From Planctomycetia bacterium (GTDB taxonomy: Bacteria > Planctomycetota > Planctomycetia > Gemmatales > Gemmataceae), in contig SXID01000240.1 of the NCBI GenBank assembly GCA_005772955.1, positions 1 through 51,174 on the forward strand: a stretch of DNA of 51,174 nucleotides, written 5' to 3'. This document shows positions 33,756-42,936 of this stretch, piece after piece. The translations under genes were made by a program, and so were the position numbers. The notes beneath the pieces are model-generated. The model did no database searches, was not told the origin of the DNA, and saw only the letters and a list, made by a program, of their open reading frames with translations. Within the stretch, counting starts at the first letter, position 1, and each line of letters opens with the position of its first letter.

Positions 33756-36206
33756 ATGACGATCTTCACGTTACTCCTCGGCGCGACATTCGCAGCTCCG
33801 GCCGATGCTCCTTCGCGTATCGAAGTCTACCCCACGAAGGTCACGCTCGGCTCAGCGCGCGCGACTACGCAGTTCGTCGTCACCGGACACTTCGCGAACG
33901 GCGAAACACGCGACCTCACGCGCGATGTTACCTTCACACCCTCGGCAGCCGTGGTCGAAGTGCGCGATGGCGTGGCGTTCCCCAAGAAGGACGGCAAGGC
34001 GGAGATCACCATCGTTGCAGGCGGGCACACGATCAAGGTGCCGGTCGAAGTGAGCGGACAGAGTGAATCGGACCCGATGCGGTTCCGCACGGAGACGCTC
34101 GCGGTGCTGACCAAGCAGGGGTGCAACAGCGGTTCGTGCCACGGCTCACCGGACGGAAAGGGCGGGTTCCGGTTGTCGTTGTTCGGCTACGATCCGCTGA
34201 TCGACGCGGAGAGCATCGTTCGCGGTGGGCTGAACCGGCGCGTGGACGCGTTCAACCCGGCCGACAGTTTGATGCTGAAGAAGCCGCTGATGCGCGTGGC
34301 CCACGTCGGCGGAAAGCGGCTCAACAAGTCCGACGCGGGCTATCGCGTGTTGCTCGACTGGATCGCCGCCGGTGCGAAGACCGACGACGACAAGCAACCC
34401 GCGTGCGTGAAACTCACGGTGTACCCCGGACCGAATCGCGTGTTACGTTCCCCGCACTGGGCGCAGCAACTCAGCGTGATCGCGAAGTTCGCCGACGGCA
34501 CCACACGCGACGTGACCGCGCTCGCAACCTACGAAATCTCGCACAAGGAAGTGCTGTCCGTGTCCGACGCGGGTCTTGTGGCGGGCATCAAGCGCGGGCA
34601 AGGCGCGGTCAGCGTCCGCTACCTGAACCACCTCGAATCGGTTCACTTCACTGTGATTGAAGAGGTCGAAGGGTTCGTCTGGAATAACCCCACGGACGCG
34701 AACTTCATCGACAAGCACGTTCACGCGAAGCTCAACCAACTCCGCGTGCTGCCCTCCGACACCTGCGACGATGCGACGTTCTTGCGCCGCGTCCATCTCG
34801 ACCTGACGGGACTGCTCCCGCCCGTGGCGAAGGCCAAAGCCTTCCTTACCAACACGCTGTCCGACAAGCGGGCGAAGGTGATCGACGAACTCCTCGTGAG
34901 TGAAGAGTTCGCGCGATACTGGGCGATGCGAACCGCGGATCTGATGCGCGTGAACCCGAAGACGCTGCCCGATGGCCGCGCGGAACTCCTCGCGGACTGG
35001 CTCATCGCGGGCTACCGCGACAACGTTCCGTTCGACAAGGCGGTGACCGATCTGCTCACCGCGAGCGGCGATGCCGCGAAGGTGCCGGCCGCGAATTACT
35101 TCCTCGCCTTCCCTGTACTCGAAGACCTCGCGGAGACGACCGCGCAACTGTTCATGGGATCACGAGTGAACTGCGCGAAGTGCCACAACCACCCGTTCGA
35201 GAACTGGACGCAAGAGGACTACTACCGCATCGCGGCGGTGTTCACTCGCGTGAAGAAAGCCGCGAAGGGCACGATGGTGTCACTCACATCGACCGGCGAG
35301 ACGAGACACCCCACAAGCGACAAGACACTCACGCCATTTGGTGACGCGGCGACCGATCCGAAAGCGGATCGTCGAATCGCTTTCGCGAAGTGGCTCACGA
35401 AGCCTGGCAACCCGTTCTTCGCACGCGTCGAGGTGAACCGCATGTGGTTCGGCCTTTTCGGTCGCGGTATCGTTCACCCGGTGGACGACTTCCGCTCGTC
35501 GAACCCGCCCGCCATTCCCGAACTTCTGGATGCACTCGCGTTGGAGTTCGAACGCAGTGGCTTCGACCGCAAGCACGTCCTCCGGTTGATGTGCAACAGC
35601 CGCACCTACCAGCGGTCCACCGCGACCAACAAGTTCAACGAGGACGACGACACGCTGTTCTCGCACTACCCGATTCGGCGGCTGACCGCGGAGCAAATGC
35701 AGGACGCAATCGGCTACGCAACGGGCAGCCTCGCGCCCGCATCCGAACTCGCCGCAGAACTCGCGAAGGCCGAGAAGGAACTCGCCGTCGCGCCAACCGA
35801 CAAGACGAAGCAAGCCGCGGTCAAGCGACTGAAGGACCGCCCCGCGTACGCGACGCAGCGGCTCACGCCGGAGCAGTCCGCGTTCCTCAAGGCATTCGGC
35901 CAACCGAAGCGCGAAAGCCCGTGCGCCTGCGAGCGTGGGGACGAACCGACCGTCGATCAGGCGCTGCAACTCCTGAACGGCCCGCTCGTCACCGGGCGTG
36001 TGAGTAGCTCCGCGGACGCGTTCGCAAAACTCACCGACGCCGAACTGACCGAACGGTTGTGGCTCGCCGCGTTCGCGCGCCTTCCCAGCGAAGCCGAGCG
36101 CAAGAAGGTGAGCAACCACCTGAAGAGAGCCGCGACCCGCCCGGACGCGGTGCGCGATCTGGTGTGGGCGGTGATCAACACTCGCGAGTTCTTGCTCCAA
36201 CACTGA
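33756..36206 (+). CDS. DUF1549/DUF1553 protein with bacterial Ig-like domains
   Basis: The 816-residue protein has a short signal peptide and two Ig-like (BIG2-type) regions (residues ~20-110 and ~225-310). Between them is GCNSGSCHG (near 122), the C-x4-CH motif of planctomycete cytochrome-like proteins. A canonical heme motif CAKCH lies near 474 inside DUF1549 (HLDLTGLLPP, YWAMRTADLMRVN). DUF1553 fills the C-terminus (VNRMWFGLFGRGIVHPVDDF, LMCNSRTYQRS, AFARLPSEAER). It likely forms an exported redox complex with the DUF1501 partner. The start at 33756 lies 11 bp after the inverted repeat. The next gene starts 11 bp after its stop. Confidence 0.92.
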   Translation: MTIFTLLLGATFAAPADAPSRIEVYPTKVTLGSARATTQFVVTGHFANGETRDLTRDVTFTPSAAVVEVRDGVAFPKKDGKAEITIVAGGHTIKVPVEVSGQSESDPMRFRTETLAVLTKQGCNSGSCHGSPDGKGGFRLSLFGYDPLIDAESIVRGGLNRRVDAFNPADSLMLKKPLMRVAHVGGKRLNKSDAGYRVLLDWIAAGAKTDDDKQPACVKLTVYPGPNRVLRSPHWAQQLSVIAKFADGTTRDVTALATYEISHKEVLSVSDAGLVAGIKRGQGAVSVRYLNHLESVHFTVIEEVEGFVWNNPTDANFIDKHVHAKLNQLRVLPSDTCDDATFLRRVHLDLTGLLPPVAKAKAFLTNTLSDKRAKVIDELLVSEEFARYWAMRTADLMRVNPKTLPDGRAELLADWLIAGYRDNVPFDKAVTDLLTASGDAAKVPAANYFLAFPVLEDLAETTAQLFMGSRVNCAKCHNHPFENWTQEDYYRIAAVFTRVKKAAKGTMVSLTSTGETRHPTSDKTLTPFGDAATDPKADRRIAFAKWLTKPGNPFFARVEVNRMWFGLFGRGIVHPVDDFRSSNPPAIPELLDALALEFERSGFDRKHVLRLMCNSRTYQRSTATNKFNEDDDTLFSHYPIRRLTAEQMQDAIGYATGSLAPASELAAELAKAEKELAVAPTDKTKQAAVKRLKDRPAYATQRLTPEQSAFLKAFGQPKRESPCACERGDEPTVDQALQLLNGPLVTGRVSSSADAFAKLTDAELTERLWLAAFARLPSEAERKKVSNHLKRAATRPDAVRDLVWAVINTREFLLQH

Positions 36207-36217
36207 CGCGGATCGTT

Positions 36218-37642
36218 ATGAATCGCTTTCGCTTATCTCGTGCTCTCGCCGTGCTGTGCGTCTTCGGGTCGCCCGCATTGGCTTCCGCGGCGGACCCGGC
36301 GTTCGTCTCGGACATCGCGCCAGTGTTGGTGTCGCGGTGCGCGAGTTGTCACAACGGTGCAAAGGCACGCGGCGCGTACAAGCTCGACACGTTCGCGAAT
36401 CTCCTTCAGCCCGGCACGTCGGACGCGAAGCCGGTCGTACCTGGAAAGCCAGAGGAATCCGAACTGTACCGGCGGCTCGTCGCGGAGAACCCCAAAGAGC
36501 GCATGCCGCCCGGCGATGATGCGCTCTCCGCGGATGAGATCGCGGCCATCAAGAAGTGGATCGCGGCCGGTGGCACGTTCGACGGCACCGACCGCACCGC
36601 GGCAATCAAGAGCATCCTCCCACCGCGCAAGCACCCCGCACCACCGGAGAAGTACCCCGCCGCGGCGCCGGTATTTGCACTCGCCTTCTCGCCAGACGGT
36701 AAGGAACTCGCTGCGGGTGGCGTACACGAAGTCACCATCTGGGACGCGGCGAGCGGCAAGTTGATGCGCCGACTCCCGCGCCTCCCGGCCCGCGTTCACG
36801 CGCTGACCTACACCGCCGACGGCAAGCATCTTCTGGTCGGTGGCGGCACCGCGGGTGAGTACGGCGAAGTCGCGCTCGTGGACGCGAAGTCCGGCGATCG
36901 GGTTCGCGTGTTCGGCACGTTCGATGACATCGTGTTGTCGGTCGCGTTCTCGTCAGATTGGAAAACAGTCGCGGCCGGAAGCGCGGACCGCACCGCGCGT
37001 GGCTTCCACTTCGCGGACGGCAAAGAAACGTGGCGCGCCGCGCTGCACTCGGACTGGATCACCGGTGTCGCGTTCAGCCCCGATGGAAAGTGGGTCGCGA
37101 CCAGCAGCAAGGACCGAACCGTGAAGGTACTCGAAGCGAACACCGGAAAGCTGTTCACCACGTTCAACGGACACCGCCGGCAGTACGCACCGCACGTCGG
37201 GCAGTTTGAGGTGTACGCGGTCGCATTCGATGCAGCCGGCACCGCGCTCTCCGTCGGAGGCGGTGCGGCGATACGCGCGTGGGATCCGGTGAGAACGCAG
37301 GACGAGAACGGTAGCGCCGCGGACATGGAAGAGCGATTCAAGAAAGCCGGGCACACACGATATCTGGAGTTCCCTATCGGGAAGCCGGTGTTCGCGCTGG
37401 CGCTCGGCGGCGGGCACACGTTCTCTGCCGGCGGCGACGGCGTCTTGCGCGAACATGACATCGTGTCTGGCAAAATCGTGCGCGAGTACGCGAAGCACAC
37501 CGACTGGGTGTACGCGGTCGCGGTTCACCCCGCGACCGGGCGCGCCGCAACGGGCGGGTTCGACGGAACGGTTCACGTGCTCAACACCAAGACCGGCGAC
37601 GCGGTGACAAACTTCGTCGCCGCGCCGGGGTTCTCGAAATGA
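36218..37642 (+). CDS. c-type cytochrome domain fused to WD40 repeats
   Basis: The 474-residue protein has a signal peptide (ALAVLCVFGSPALASAA) and a planctomycete cytochrome domain with the heme motif CASCHNG (near 42) and the distal MPPGDDALSADE segment. Residues ~140-470 contain WD40 blades such as VFALAFSPDGKELAAGG, ITGVAFSPDGKWVATSSKDR and VYAVAVHPATGRAATGGFDG. It is exported and probably binds heme and a partner protein. It starts 11 bp after the DUF1549/1553 gene, so the two are very likely co-transcribed. No strong Shine-Dalgarno precedes the ATG at 36218, which fits translational coupling. Confidence 0.9.
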   Translation: MNRFRLSRALAVLCVFGSPALASAADPAFVSDIAPVLVSRCASCHNGAKARGAYKLDTFANLLQPGTSDAKPVVPGKPEESELYRRLVAENPKERMPPGDDALSADEIAAIKKWIAAGGTFDGTDRTAAIKSILPPRKHPAPPEKYPAAAPVFALAFSPDGKELAAGGVHEVTIWDAASGKLMRRLPRLPARVHALTYTADGKHLLVGGGTAGEYGEVALVDAKSGDRVRVFGTFDDIVLSVAFSSDWKTVAAGSADRTARGFHFADGKETWRAALHSDWITGVAFSPDGKWVATSSKDRTVKVLEANTGKLFTTFNGHRRQYAPHVGQFEVYAVAFDAAGTALSVGGGAAIRAWDPVRTQDENGSAADMEERFKKAGHTRYLEFPIGKPVFALALGGGHTFSAGGDGVLREHDIVSGKIVREYAKHTDWVYAVAVHPATGRAATGGFDGTVHVLNTKTGDAVTNFVAAPGFSK

Positions 37643-37805
37643 CGAAGTGACGAACTGCGAGGCAGTTGTCGCGTTTGGAACGAACCGTACGCGAAGGATG
37701 TGCTTGAGCCTGAGCGTTTCTCCAACAAGGGTGTCGGAGAAAGAGACCACCGCGTTCCCACGTGGTTCGTAACGATCATCAGACTGGATTGTCAGAACCG
37801 TGGCG

Positions 37806-39098
37806 TCATTCGCGGAAGCGGCTCACTGTCAGCGCCACGTTCTGACCGCCGAAGCCGAAGCTGTTCGAGAGGACGTGATCGACGCTCACTTCGCGCGCGG
37901 CATTGGGAATGTAATCCAGGTCGCACGCCGGGTCCGGCATCTCGTAGTTGATGGTGGGCGGCAGCACGCCCGCGCGGATCGCCATCACCGCGGTCACCAA
38001 TTCGACCACCCCGGCCGCGGCGATCAGGTGGCCGAGCGTACTCTTGCTGCTCGACACGGGCAGAGTTCGGGCGTGCTCGCCGAACACCGACTTGATGGCG
38101 GCCGTCTCCATCGCGTCGTTCGCCTGGGTGCTGGTGCCGTGTGCGTTGATGTAGCCGATGTCGGTCGCGTTCAGCCGGGCGTCGGCCAGCGCGTTTGCGA
38201 TGCAGCGAATCGCGCCCTTCCCGCTTGGGTGCGGGTCCGTCATGCGGTACGCGTCGGCCGTCGAGCCGTAGCCGGTCAGTTCGGCGTAGATCGTCGCGCC
38301 GCGAACTTTCGCGTGTTCGAGTTCCTCCAGGATCACGACCCCGGCGCCCTCGCCAATCACGAAACCGTCGCGGGTGAGGTCGAATGGCCGGCTCGCGGTC
38401 TGGGGACTGTCGTTGCGGTGCGACAGCGCGCCGAGCCTGGTGAACCCAGCCACGCCAAGCGGATGCAACATGCTCTGCGATCCGCCTGCGGCCATCGCGT
38501 CAGCGTCGCCGGCGCGGATCAGTTCGACCGCTTCGCCGATCGCCTGCGAACCCGCCGCGCACGCGGTCAGACAGGAAGCGTTGGGGCCGTCGAGAGCGAA
38601 CAGGTTCGCGAGGTGCCCGACGGTGGTGTGCATCTCGACTTCGACCTCGGCGCGTGGGTCGAGGACCGGCAGAAGTGCGGTCACGAACCGCGCGGGGTCG
38701 GCGCGGTCCGCGCCTGTGGTGACCGCGGCGGCCGCGCTGTTGATGAGCGCCGGGAAGTTGTCCTGACCTTCGCCCACGCCGAGGTAGACGCCAATCCGCG
38801 ACCGGTCGCCGCGGCTCGCGTCGAGCAACCCGGCGTTTTCGATCGCCTGCTTCGCCGCTCCGATGGCGAACCGGGTGTTGAGACCACTGCGGGCAAACCG
38901 GTCGGCGTCCTTCAGGTAACGTCGAAGGTCGAAGTTCTTCACTTCCGCGCCGAACGTGGTGGGGAGCGCGCGGGCGTCGAACCGGGTGATCGGTCCGACT
39001 GCGGATCGGCCTTCCGCTTGCGCAGCGAACAACTCCGCGACCGTGTGCCCCAGCGGGGTCACGACGCCCATCCCGGTGATGACGACCCGTCGGCGCAT
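37806..39098 (-). CDS. Beta-ketoacyl-ACP synthase (FabF type), catalytically complete
   Basis: This 430-residue ketosynthase condenses malonyl-ACP with acyl-ACP. It begins [15 protein letters not shown] and has the full Cys-His-His set: Cys180 in [13 protein letters not shown], the first His in [11 protein letters not shown] and the second in [14 protein letters not shown]. The C-terminal [12 protein letters not shown] is typical. GGAGAG lies about 7 nt before the ATG at 39098. It is the last gene of a minus-strand group with a second, inactive-looking ketosynthase and an acyl-ACP desaturase, so it may be the active half of a pathway-specific pair and not the housekeeping FabF. Confidence 0.92.
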   Translation of the reverse strand: MRRRVVITGMGVVTPLGHTVAELFAAQAEGRSAVGPITRFDARALPTTFGAEVKNFDLRRYLKDADRFARSGLNTRFAIGAAKQAIENAGLLDASRGDRSRIGVYLGVGEGQDNFPALINSAAAAVTTGADRADPARFVTALLPVLDPRAEVEVEMHTTVGHLANLFALDGPNASCLTACAAGSQAIGEAVELIRAGDADAMAAGGSQSMLHPLGVAGFTRLGALSHRNDSPQTASRPFDLTRDGFVIGEGAGVVILEELEHAKVRGATIYAELTGYGSTADAYRMTDPHPSGKGAIRCIANALADARLNATDIGYINAHGTSTQANDAMETAAIKSVFGEHARTLPVSSSKSTLGHLIAAAGVVELVTAVMAIRAGVLPPTINYEMPDPACDLDYIPNAAREVSVDHVLSNSFGFGGQNVALTVSRFRE

Positions 39099-39122
39099 CT
39101 GTGTCTCTCCTGACTCTCTGGT

Positions 39123-39225
39123 TTTAAGGTAGGCAACTCGCTCCGCGAGTTGCGCGTCGGATGGTCCGCAACGCGCTCCGGACGTCCCGTGGGTGTCACT
39201 CGCGGAGCGAGTGACCTACCTTAAA
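39123..39225. repeat. Inverted repeat whose arms are themselves hairpins
   Basis: The 31-bp arms (39123-39153 and 39195-39225) are complementary with two mismatches. Each arm is also palindromic on its own (GCAACTCG..CGAGTTGC and GTCACTCG..CGAGTGAC), so a cruciform or clover-shaped fold is possible. Confidence 0.9.
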
Positions 39226-39228
39226 GAC

Positions 39229-40503
39229 CTACTCCCACTTCCTCACCACGACCGCGCCACACTGCCCGAGGTCGGTGGCGCTCACCTTGACCACGTACGG
39301 CTTCGTGACCGGGCGCGGCGTTCCCGTGTGGACCGCGATCGGGCACCCCGCGTCCGGGTTGTCGTGGTTCAGTGTGCCGGGCACCAACCCGTGTTGAAGT
39401 GCGAGAACGCTGCACGAAAGTTCCAGTATCCCAGAAGCAGCGCCGGTGTTCCCGAACCGACTCAGGGGTGCGAACACCGGTACGTCGCGGCCGAACACTT
39501 GCGCGATCCCGCGCGCCTCGAACCGGTCGAGTTCGTGTACGCCGACACCGTGTGCGTTCACGTGGTCGATATCGCTCGGTTGCACACCGGCATCGGTCAT
39601 CGCGTTGCGAATCACGCGTGCGAATCCCAAGCCCGTCAGCCCGCGATCAACGCCGGACGCGAATCCCACCACTTCGCCGATGATCTTCGCGCCGCGGCGC
39701 TGCGCGTGTTCAAGTTCTTCCAGTCCGAACGCAGCAGCTCCTTCGCCCACGCAGGTGCCGGACGCGTCGCGGTCGAACGGCCGGACCGCGCGATCTGGGT
39801 ACTCGTGTGCGCGCGTGAATGGCGCGAACGTGTCCATCCGGGCGAGGGTCAGCGGGTTGAGTTTCGACTCGCACCCGCCGACCAGCATGAAGTCTGCGGC
39901 GCCGCGCTGCACCGCGCGAAGCGCCTCGCCCAACGCCGCGACGCCCGCCAGATCGCCAGTTGTCAGTGAGTTGCTCGGCCCCTGCGCGTCGTGCATGATC
40001 GTGACGTGACACGCGGGCATGTTCGGCAGGTACTTGAGCATCCACATCGGGGGCATCTGCGGCACCCCGGCGCGGCCCCACGCTTCCATGTCGATCGGCT
40101 GGTTGGGGCCTGAGGAACACGCGGTGCTGAGTCCGCCAAGGTCATCGATCTCGCTCTCGGCCATCACCGCTGCGAAGGAGACGCCGAACCGTTCCGGTGG
40201 CATCGCACCTTTCGTGAGGCCCGCGTCGCGCACGGCCAACTGCGCCGCGACGACCCCGAGTTGAACCATCCGCGCCATCGCGTTGAGTGACTTGCGATAA
40301 CTCTTCTCGATGAGTGCTTTGGGGTCGAAGTCTGCGATCTCGCCCGCGATCCGGCAGGAGAGGCTCGATGTGTCGAATCCGCGGATGGCGCGGACCCCGG
40401 ATGTGCCCGACCGGAGCGCCTCCCAGAAGGCGGCGGAATTGGAGCCGATCGGACTGAGAACGCCAAACCCGGTGATGACGGTCCGGCGGGATCGCGTTGT
40501 CAT
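39229..40503 (-). CDS. Ketosynthase-like protein without the catalytic Cys (chain-length-factor-like)
   Basis: The 424-residue product is clearly in the thiolase/ketosynthase family: TVITGFGVLSPIGSNSAAFW, VGEGAAAFGLEELEHA, VNAHGVGVHELD and GQCGAVVVRKWE. The nucleophile position is changed: the segment GPSNSLTTGDLAG has Asp184 where Cys is expected, and RFGNTGAASG has Asn352 where the second His is expected. This is the pattern of KS-beta or chain-length-factor subunits, which pair with an active ketosynthase. Its ATG overlaps the stop of the desaturase gene (ATGA), indicating translational coupling. The frame extends far upstream only because it is antisense-open; the ATG at 40503 is the conserved start. 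Confidence 0.9.
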   Translation of the reverse strand: MTTRSRRTVITGFGVLSPIGSNSAAFWEALRSGTSGVRAIRGFDTSSLSCRIAGEIADFDPKALIEKSYRKSLNAMARMVQLGVVAAQLAVRDAGLTKGAMPPERFGVSFAAVMAESEIDDLGGLSTACSSGPNQPIDMEAWGRAGVPQMPPMWMLKYLPNMPACHVTIMHDAQGPSNSLTTGDLAGVAALGEALRAVQRGAADFMLVGGCESKLNPLTLARMDTFAPFTRAHEYPDRAVRPFDRDASGTCVGEGAAAFGLEELEHAQRRGAKIIGEVVGFASGVDRGLTGLGFARVIRNAMTDAGVQPSDIDHVNAHGVGVHELDRFEARGIAQVFGRDVPVFAPLSRFGNTGAASGILELSCSVLALQHGLVPGTLNHDNPDAGCPIAVHTGTPRPVTKPYVVKVSATDLGQCGAVVVRKWE

Positions 40504-41324
40504 GGGGCGGTCGTGGGCGGCAGGCTTTTCTTCTGGAGCGCCCGGTTCCGCAGTTCCGCCTTGTCGACGCCGAGCGTCTGCAAGATCGGCATCAGCACGT
40601 CCGAGTAGAACAGCGCTTCGTTGAAGATGTTCATGTTCCGCACGGCCGCGGTGCGCCTGGCGCTTTCGGCGAGCAGGTGCGTGACCGGCATCGCGAACCC
40701 GTTCAGCACGCGCTTGAGTTGTTCGAGTGTGCCTTGCCGGTCGTCGGCGAGGTGCAGTTTCATCACCTTGATGTAGAAGTCGTAGTGGGCACGCTCGTCG
40801 ATGCTGATGAGGCTCAGGATCTTGTCCAGCGCCGGGTCGGTGTTCCCGAGGAGCAACCGCAGGTTGCGGTAGTGCAACCAAGTAGCGAGTTCCTGGCACA
40901 TCGTGTAACAGGTCATCCCGCGGACATCGTTCTGTGGCAGATCCCACTCCCCGATCACCGCCCAGTTCGCGACCTCTTCCAGTTGGTTCTCGGTCCGCGC
41001 TTTGGAGCGGAGCAGCCACTCTTGAAGCACAAGCGAGTGCTTGGATTCTTCGTAGCCCCAGTTCGCGAGGAACCACGCCCGCCCGCGGACGGTGCGCGCC
41101 ATCGGGAGAGCTTTCCCGACGAAGTCGGGCAGGAACAGTTCGACTGCGCAGAACGACTCAACGACGTCGGCAATCTCCGGCGGCGTGTTCGGGTTGCACT
41201 GGTCCCAAGGGATGTCGCGTTCGAGCGTCCACCGGCGACGACGCTCGGCGAGGTCGAAGAACTCGCGGTAGATCTTCCAGATGCCGGCGTTGAGGACGGG
41301 GCCGTCAGGCACGGTCGCGGACAT
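40500..41324 (-). CDS. Soluble acyl-ACP desaturase (di-iron, ferritin-like)
   Basis: The 274-residue protein matches the soluble acyl-ACP desaturase family, which introduces a cis double bond into ACP-bound chains using O2. Iron ligands appear in GYEESKHSLVLQEWL (EExxH), in YTMCQELATWLHYRN (Glu) and in SIDERAHYDFY (DExxH), the same order as in plant enzymes. The first Glu ligand is harder to place. It is cytoplasmic and needs an ACP and a ferredoxin or similar donor, neither of which is encoded in the window. AGGA lies about 10 nt before the ATG. Its stop overlaps the next gene's start by 4 nt. Confidence 0.85.
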   Translation of the reverse strand: MSATVPDGPVLNAGIWKIYREFFDLAERRRRWTLERDIPWDQCNPNTPPEIADVVESFCAVELFLPDFVGKALPMARTVRGRAWFLANWGYEESKHSLVLQEWLLRSKARTENQLEEVANWAVIGEWDLPQNDVRGMTCYTMCQELATWLHYRNLRLLLGNTDPALDKILSLISIDERAHYDFYIKVMKLHLADDRQGTLEQLKRVLNGFAMPVTHLLAESARRTAAVRNMNIFNEALFYSDVLMPILQTLGVDKAELRNRALQKKSLPPTTAP

Positions 41325-41495
41325 AGTGGTTCGATCCTGAGGGCGTACCCCTTACGCTCCACGACACGGCCGTTGTGCCGACGACCCCGACCCGCCACGC
41401 GGCGGATCGAAATCGGGAGTGAAAGGTGTGCGATTACCTTATCGGTGCGCGGTTGTGGGACAACGGGCATTCAGTCCCGCGCTCGCGAGTGTCGG

Positions 41496-42914
41496 TCACT
41501 TCAACCGGCGCGCCGCGGACCGCGCCGCGAAGTACCCACACATGCCATGCACGCCGCCGCCCGGTGGGGTCGAAGACGAGCAGAGGAACACGCTTCGGTC
41601 GGGCGTCGAGTACGGGTTCAGTCGCGTGACCGGCCGCGTGAAGAGTTGCCACCAGTCCGTCACGCCACCGGCGATGTCGCCGCCCACATAGTTCGGGTTG
41701 TGTACCTCCATCGCCGCAGTGTTCATCGTGTGCCGCGCGAGGATCAAATCGCGGAAACCCGGTGCGAACCGCTCCACCTGCGATTCAATGCGTGATGTCA
41801 TGTCCACAAGCGAGCCGTGCGGCACGTGGCAGTAGCCCCACGCGGTGTGCTTTCCTTCTGGAGCGCGCGAGTTGTCGAACACAGTGGGTTGTGAGAGCAG
41901 TACGAACGGGCGCTCCGGGTGTTCACCGCGCCACGGTGCGCGTTCAGTCGCGGCGACTTCTTCCAGCGTTCCGCCAACGTGAACCGTTCCGGCGCGGCGG
42001 CACTCGGGCGCGCGCCACGGGATCGGCCCGGACAGTGCCCAGTCCACCTTGAACACGCCGGGACCGTAGCGGTAGCGCGCGAGCGCGCGAGGGTATCGCC
42101 CGTGCAACCGGTGACCGGCCAGCGAGAGTACCTGCCGCGGTGTTACGTCAAGAAGGATGACACGCGCGTCCCGGAACTCATCGACCGACTTCACCGTACG
42201 CCCGGTTTCGATCTGCCCGCCAAGCGAACGGAAGTACGACGCGAGCGCGTCGGCAATCTTCTGTGCGCCGCCTTTCGGGAACGGCCACCCGACCGCGTGC
42301 CCGGCCAACCCCAACATCACCGCTATCGCCGCGCCTGGCGACTGTTCGAGCGGAATCACCGCGTGTGCGGCCAACCCTGCGATCAGCGCCTTCGCGCGGT
42401 CGGTGCGGAACCACGCGTTCGCCAGTCCGCTTCCCGAGCGGATGGCGCGCAGCCCGAACCGCAGCGCGGTGAGCGGGCTATTGGGGAATCGCAAACGGAG
42501 CGGACCGAGCAGGTCACCGAACAGCCCGTCCGCGCCAGCAACGAGCGGACCCATGAGCCTGCGGTACGCGTGTGCATCTTCGCCCAGCACGTCGGCGGTC
42601 GCGTCCACGGATCGGAGGAGCGCCGCGGCGGTGTCGTCGTCAAGTGGATGCGCGACCGGAATTTCTGGGTGGACCCACTCCAACCCGTGTTCCGCGAGGG
42701 GAAGTGTCTGGAAGAACGGCGACGCGACCGCCATCGGGTGAACGGCGGAGCAGACATCATGAACGAAGCCCGGCAGCGTGAGCGCGGCCGAGCGAGTTCC
42801 GCCGCCGAGCGTGTCGGCCCCTTCCACAAGGAGGACAGAATGACCGCACTTGGCGAGAGTGATGGCAGCAGCCAGCCCGTTTGGCCCGGCCCCAATGACC
42901 ACGGCAGTCGGCAT
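41496..42914 (-). CDS. CrtI / phytoene-desaturase-like FAD oxidoreductase
   Basis: A 472-residue flavoprotein with the FAD-binding motif VVIGAGPNGLAAAITLAKCG at the N-terminus, followed by LGGGTRSAALTLPGFVHDVC, and a C-terminal segment SSTPPGGGVHGMCGYFAARS that closes the FAD site. Relatives desaturate, saturate or isomerise carotenoid-like or other hydrophobic chains. In this location, upstream of an acyl-ACP desaturase and two ketosynthases, a lipid or polyene substrate is likely. The start at 42914 is the ATG directly before the Rossmann motif. It ends 171 bp before the desaturase gene, a gap without a gene. Confidence 0.88.
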   Translation of the reverse strand: MPTAVVIGAGPNGLAAAITLAKCGHSVLLVEGADTLGGGTRSAALTLPGFVHDVCSAVHPMAVASPFFQTLPLAEHGLEWVHPEIPVAHPLDDDTAAALLRSVDATADVLGEDAHAYRRLMGPLVAGADGLFGDLLGPLRLRFPNSPLTALRFGLRAIRSGSGLANAWFRTDRAKALIAGLAAHAVIPLEQSPGAAIAVMLGLAGHAVGWPFPKGGAQKIADALASYFRSLGGQIETGRTVKSVDEFRDARVILLDVTPRQVLSLAGHRLHGRYPRALARYRYGPGVFKVDWALSGPIPWRAPECRRAGTVHVGGTLEEVAATERAPWRGEHPERPFVLLSQPTVFDNSRAPEGKHTAWGYCHVPHGSLVDMTSRIESQVERFAPGFRDLILARHTMNTAAMEVHNPNYVGGDIAGGVTDWWQLFTRPVTRLNPYSTPDRSVFLCSSSTPPGGGVHGMCGYFAARSAARRLK

Positions 42915-42936
42915 GTTCGGTTCCGCTGATGTTCGC

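Noticed and set aside
37800-39113. Open frame of 437 codons opposite the FabF-type gene
   Set aside because: Antisense shadow of a gene with an intact Cys-His-His active site.
40504-41076. N-terminal extension of the second ketosynthase
   Set aside because: It overlaps the desaturase gene in another frame and is Arg/Pro-rich; the ATG at 40503 begins the conserved ketosynthase start.
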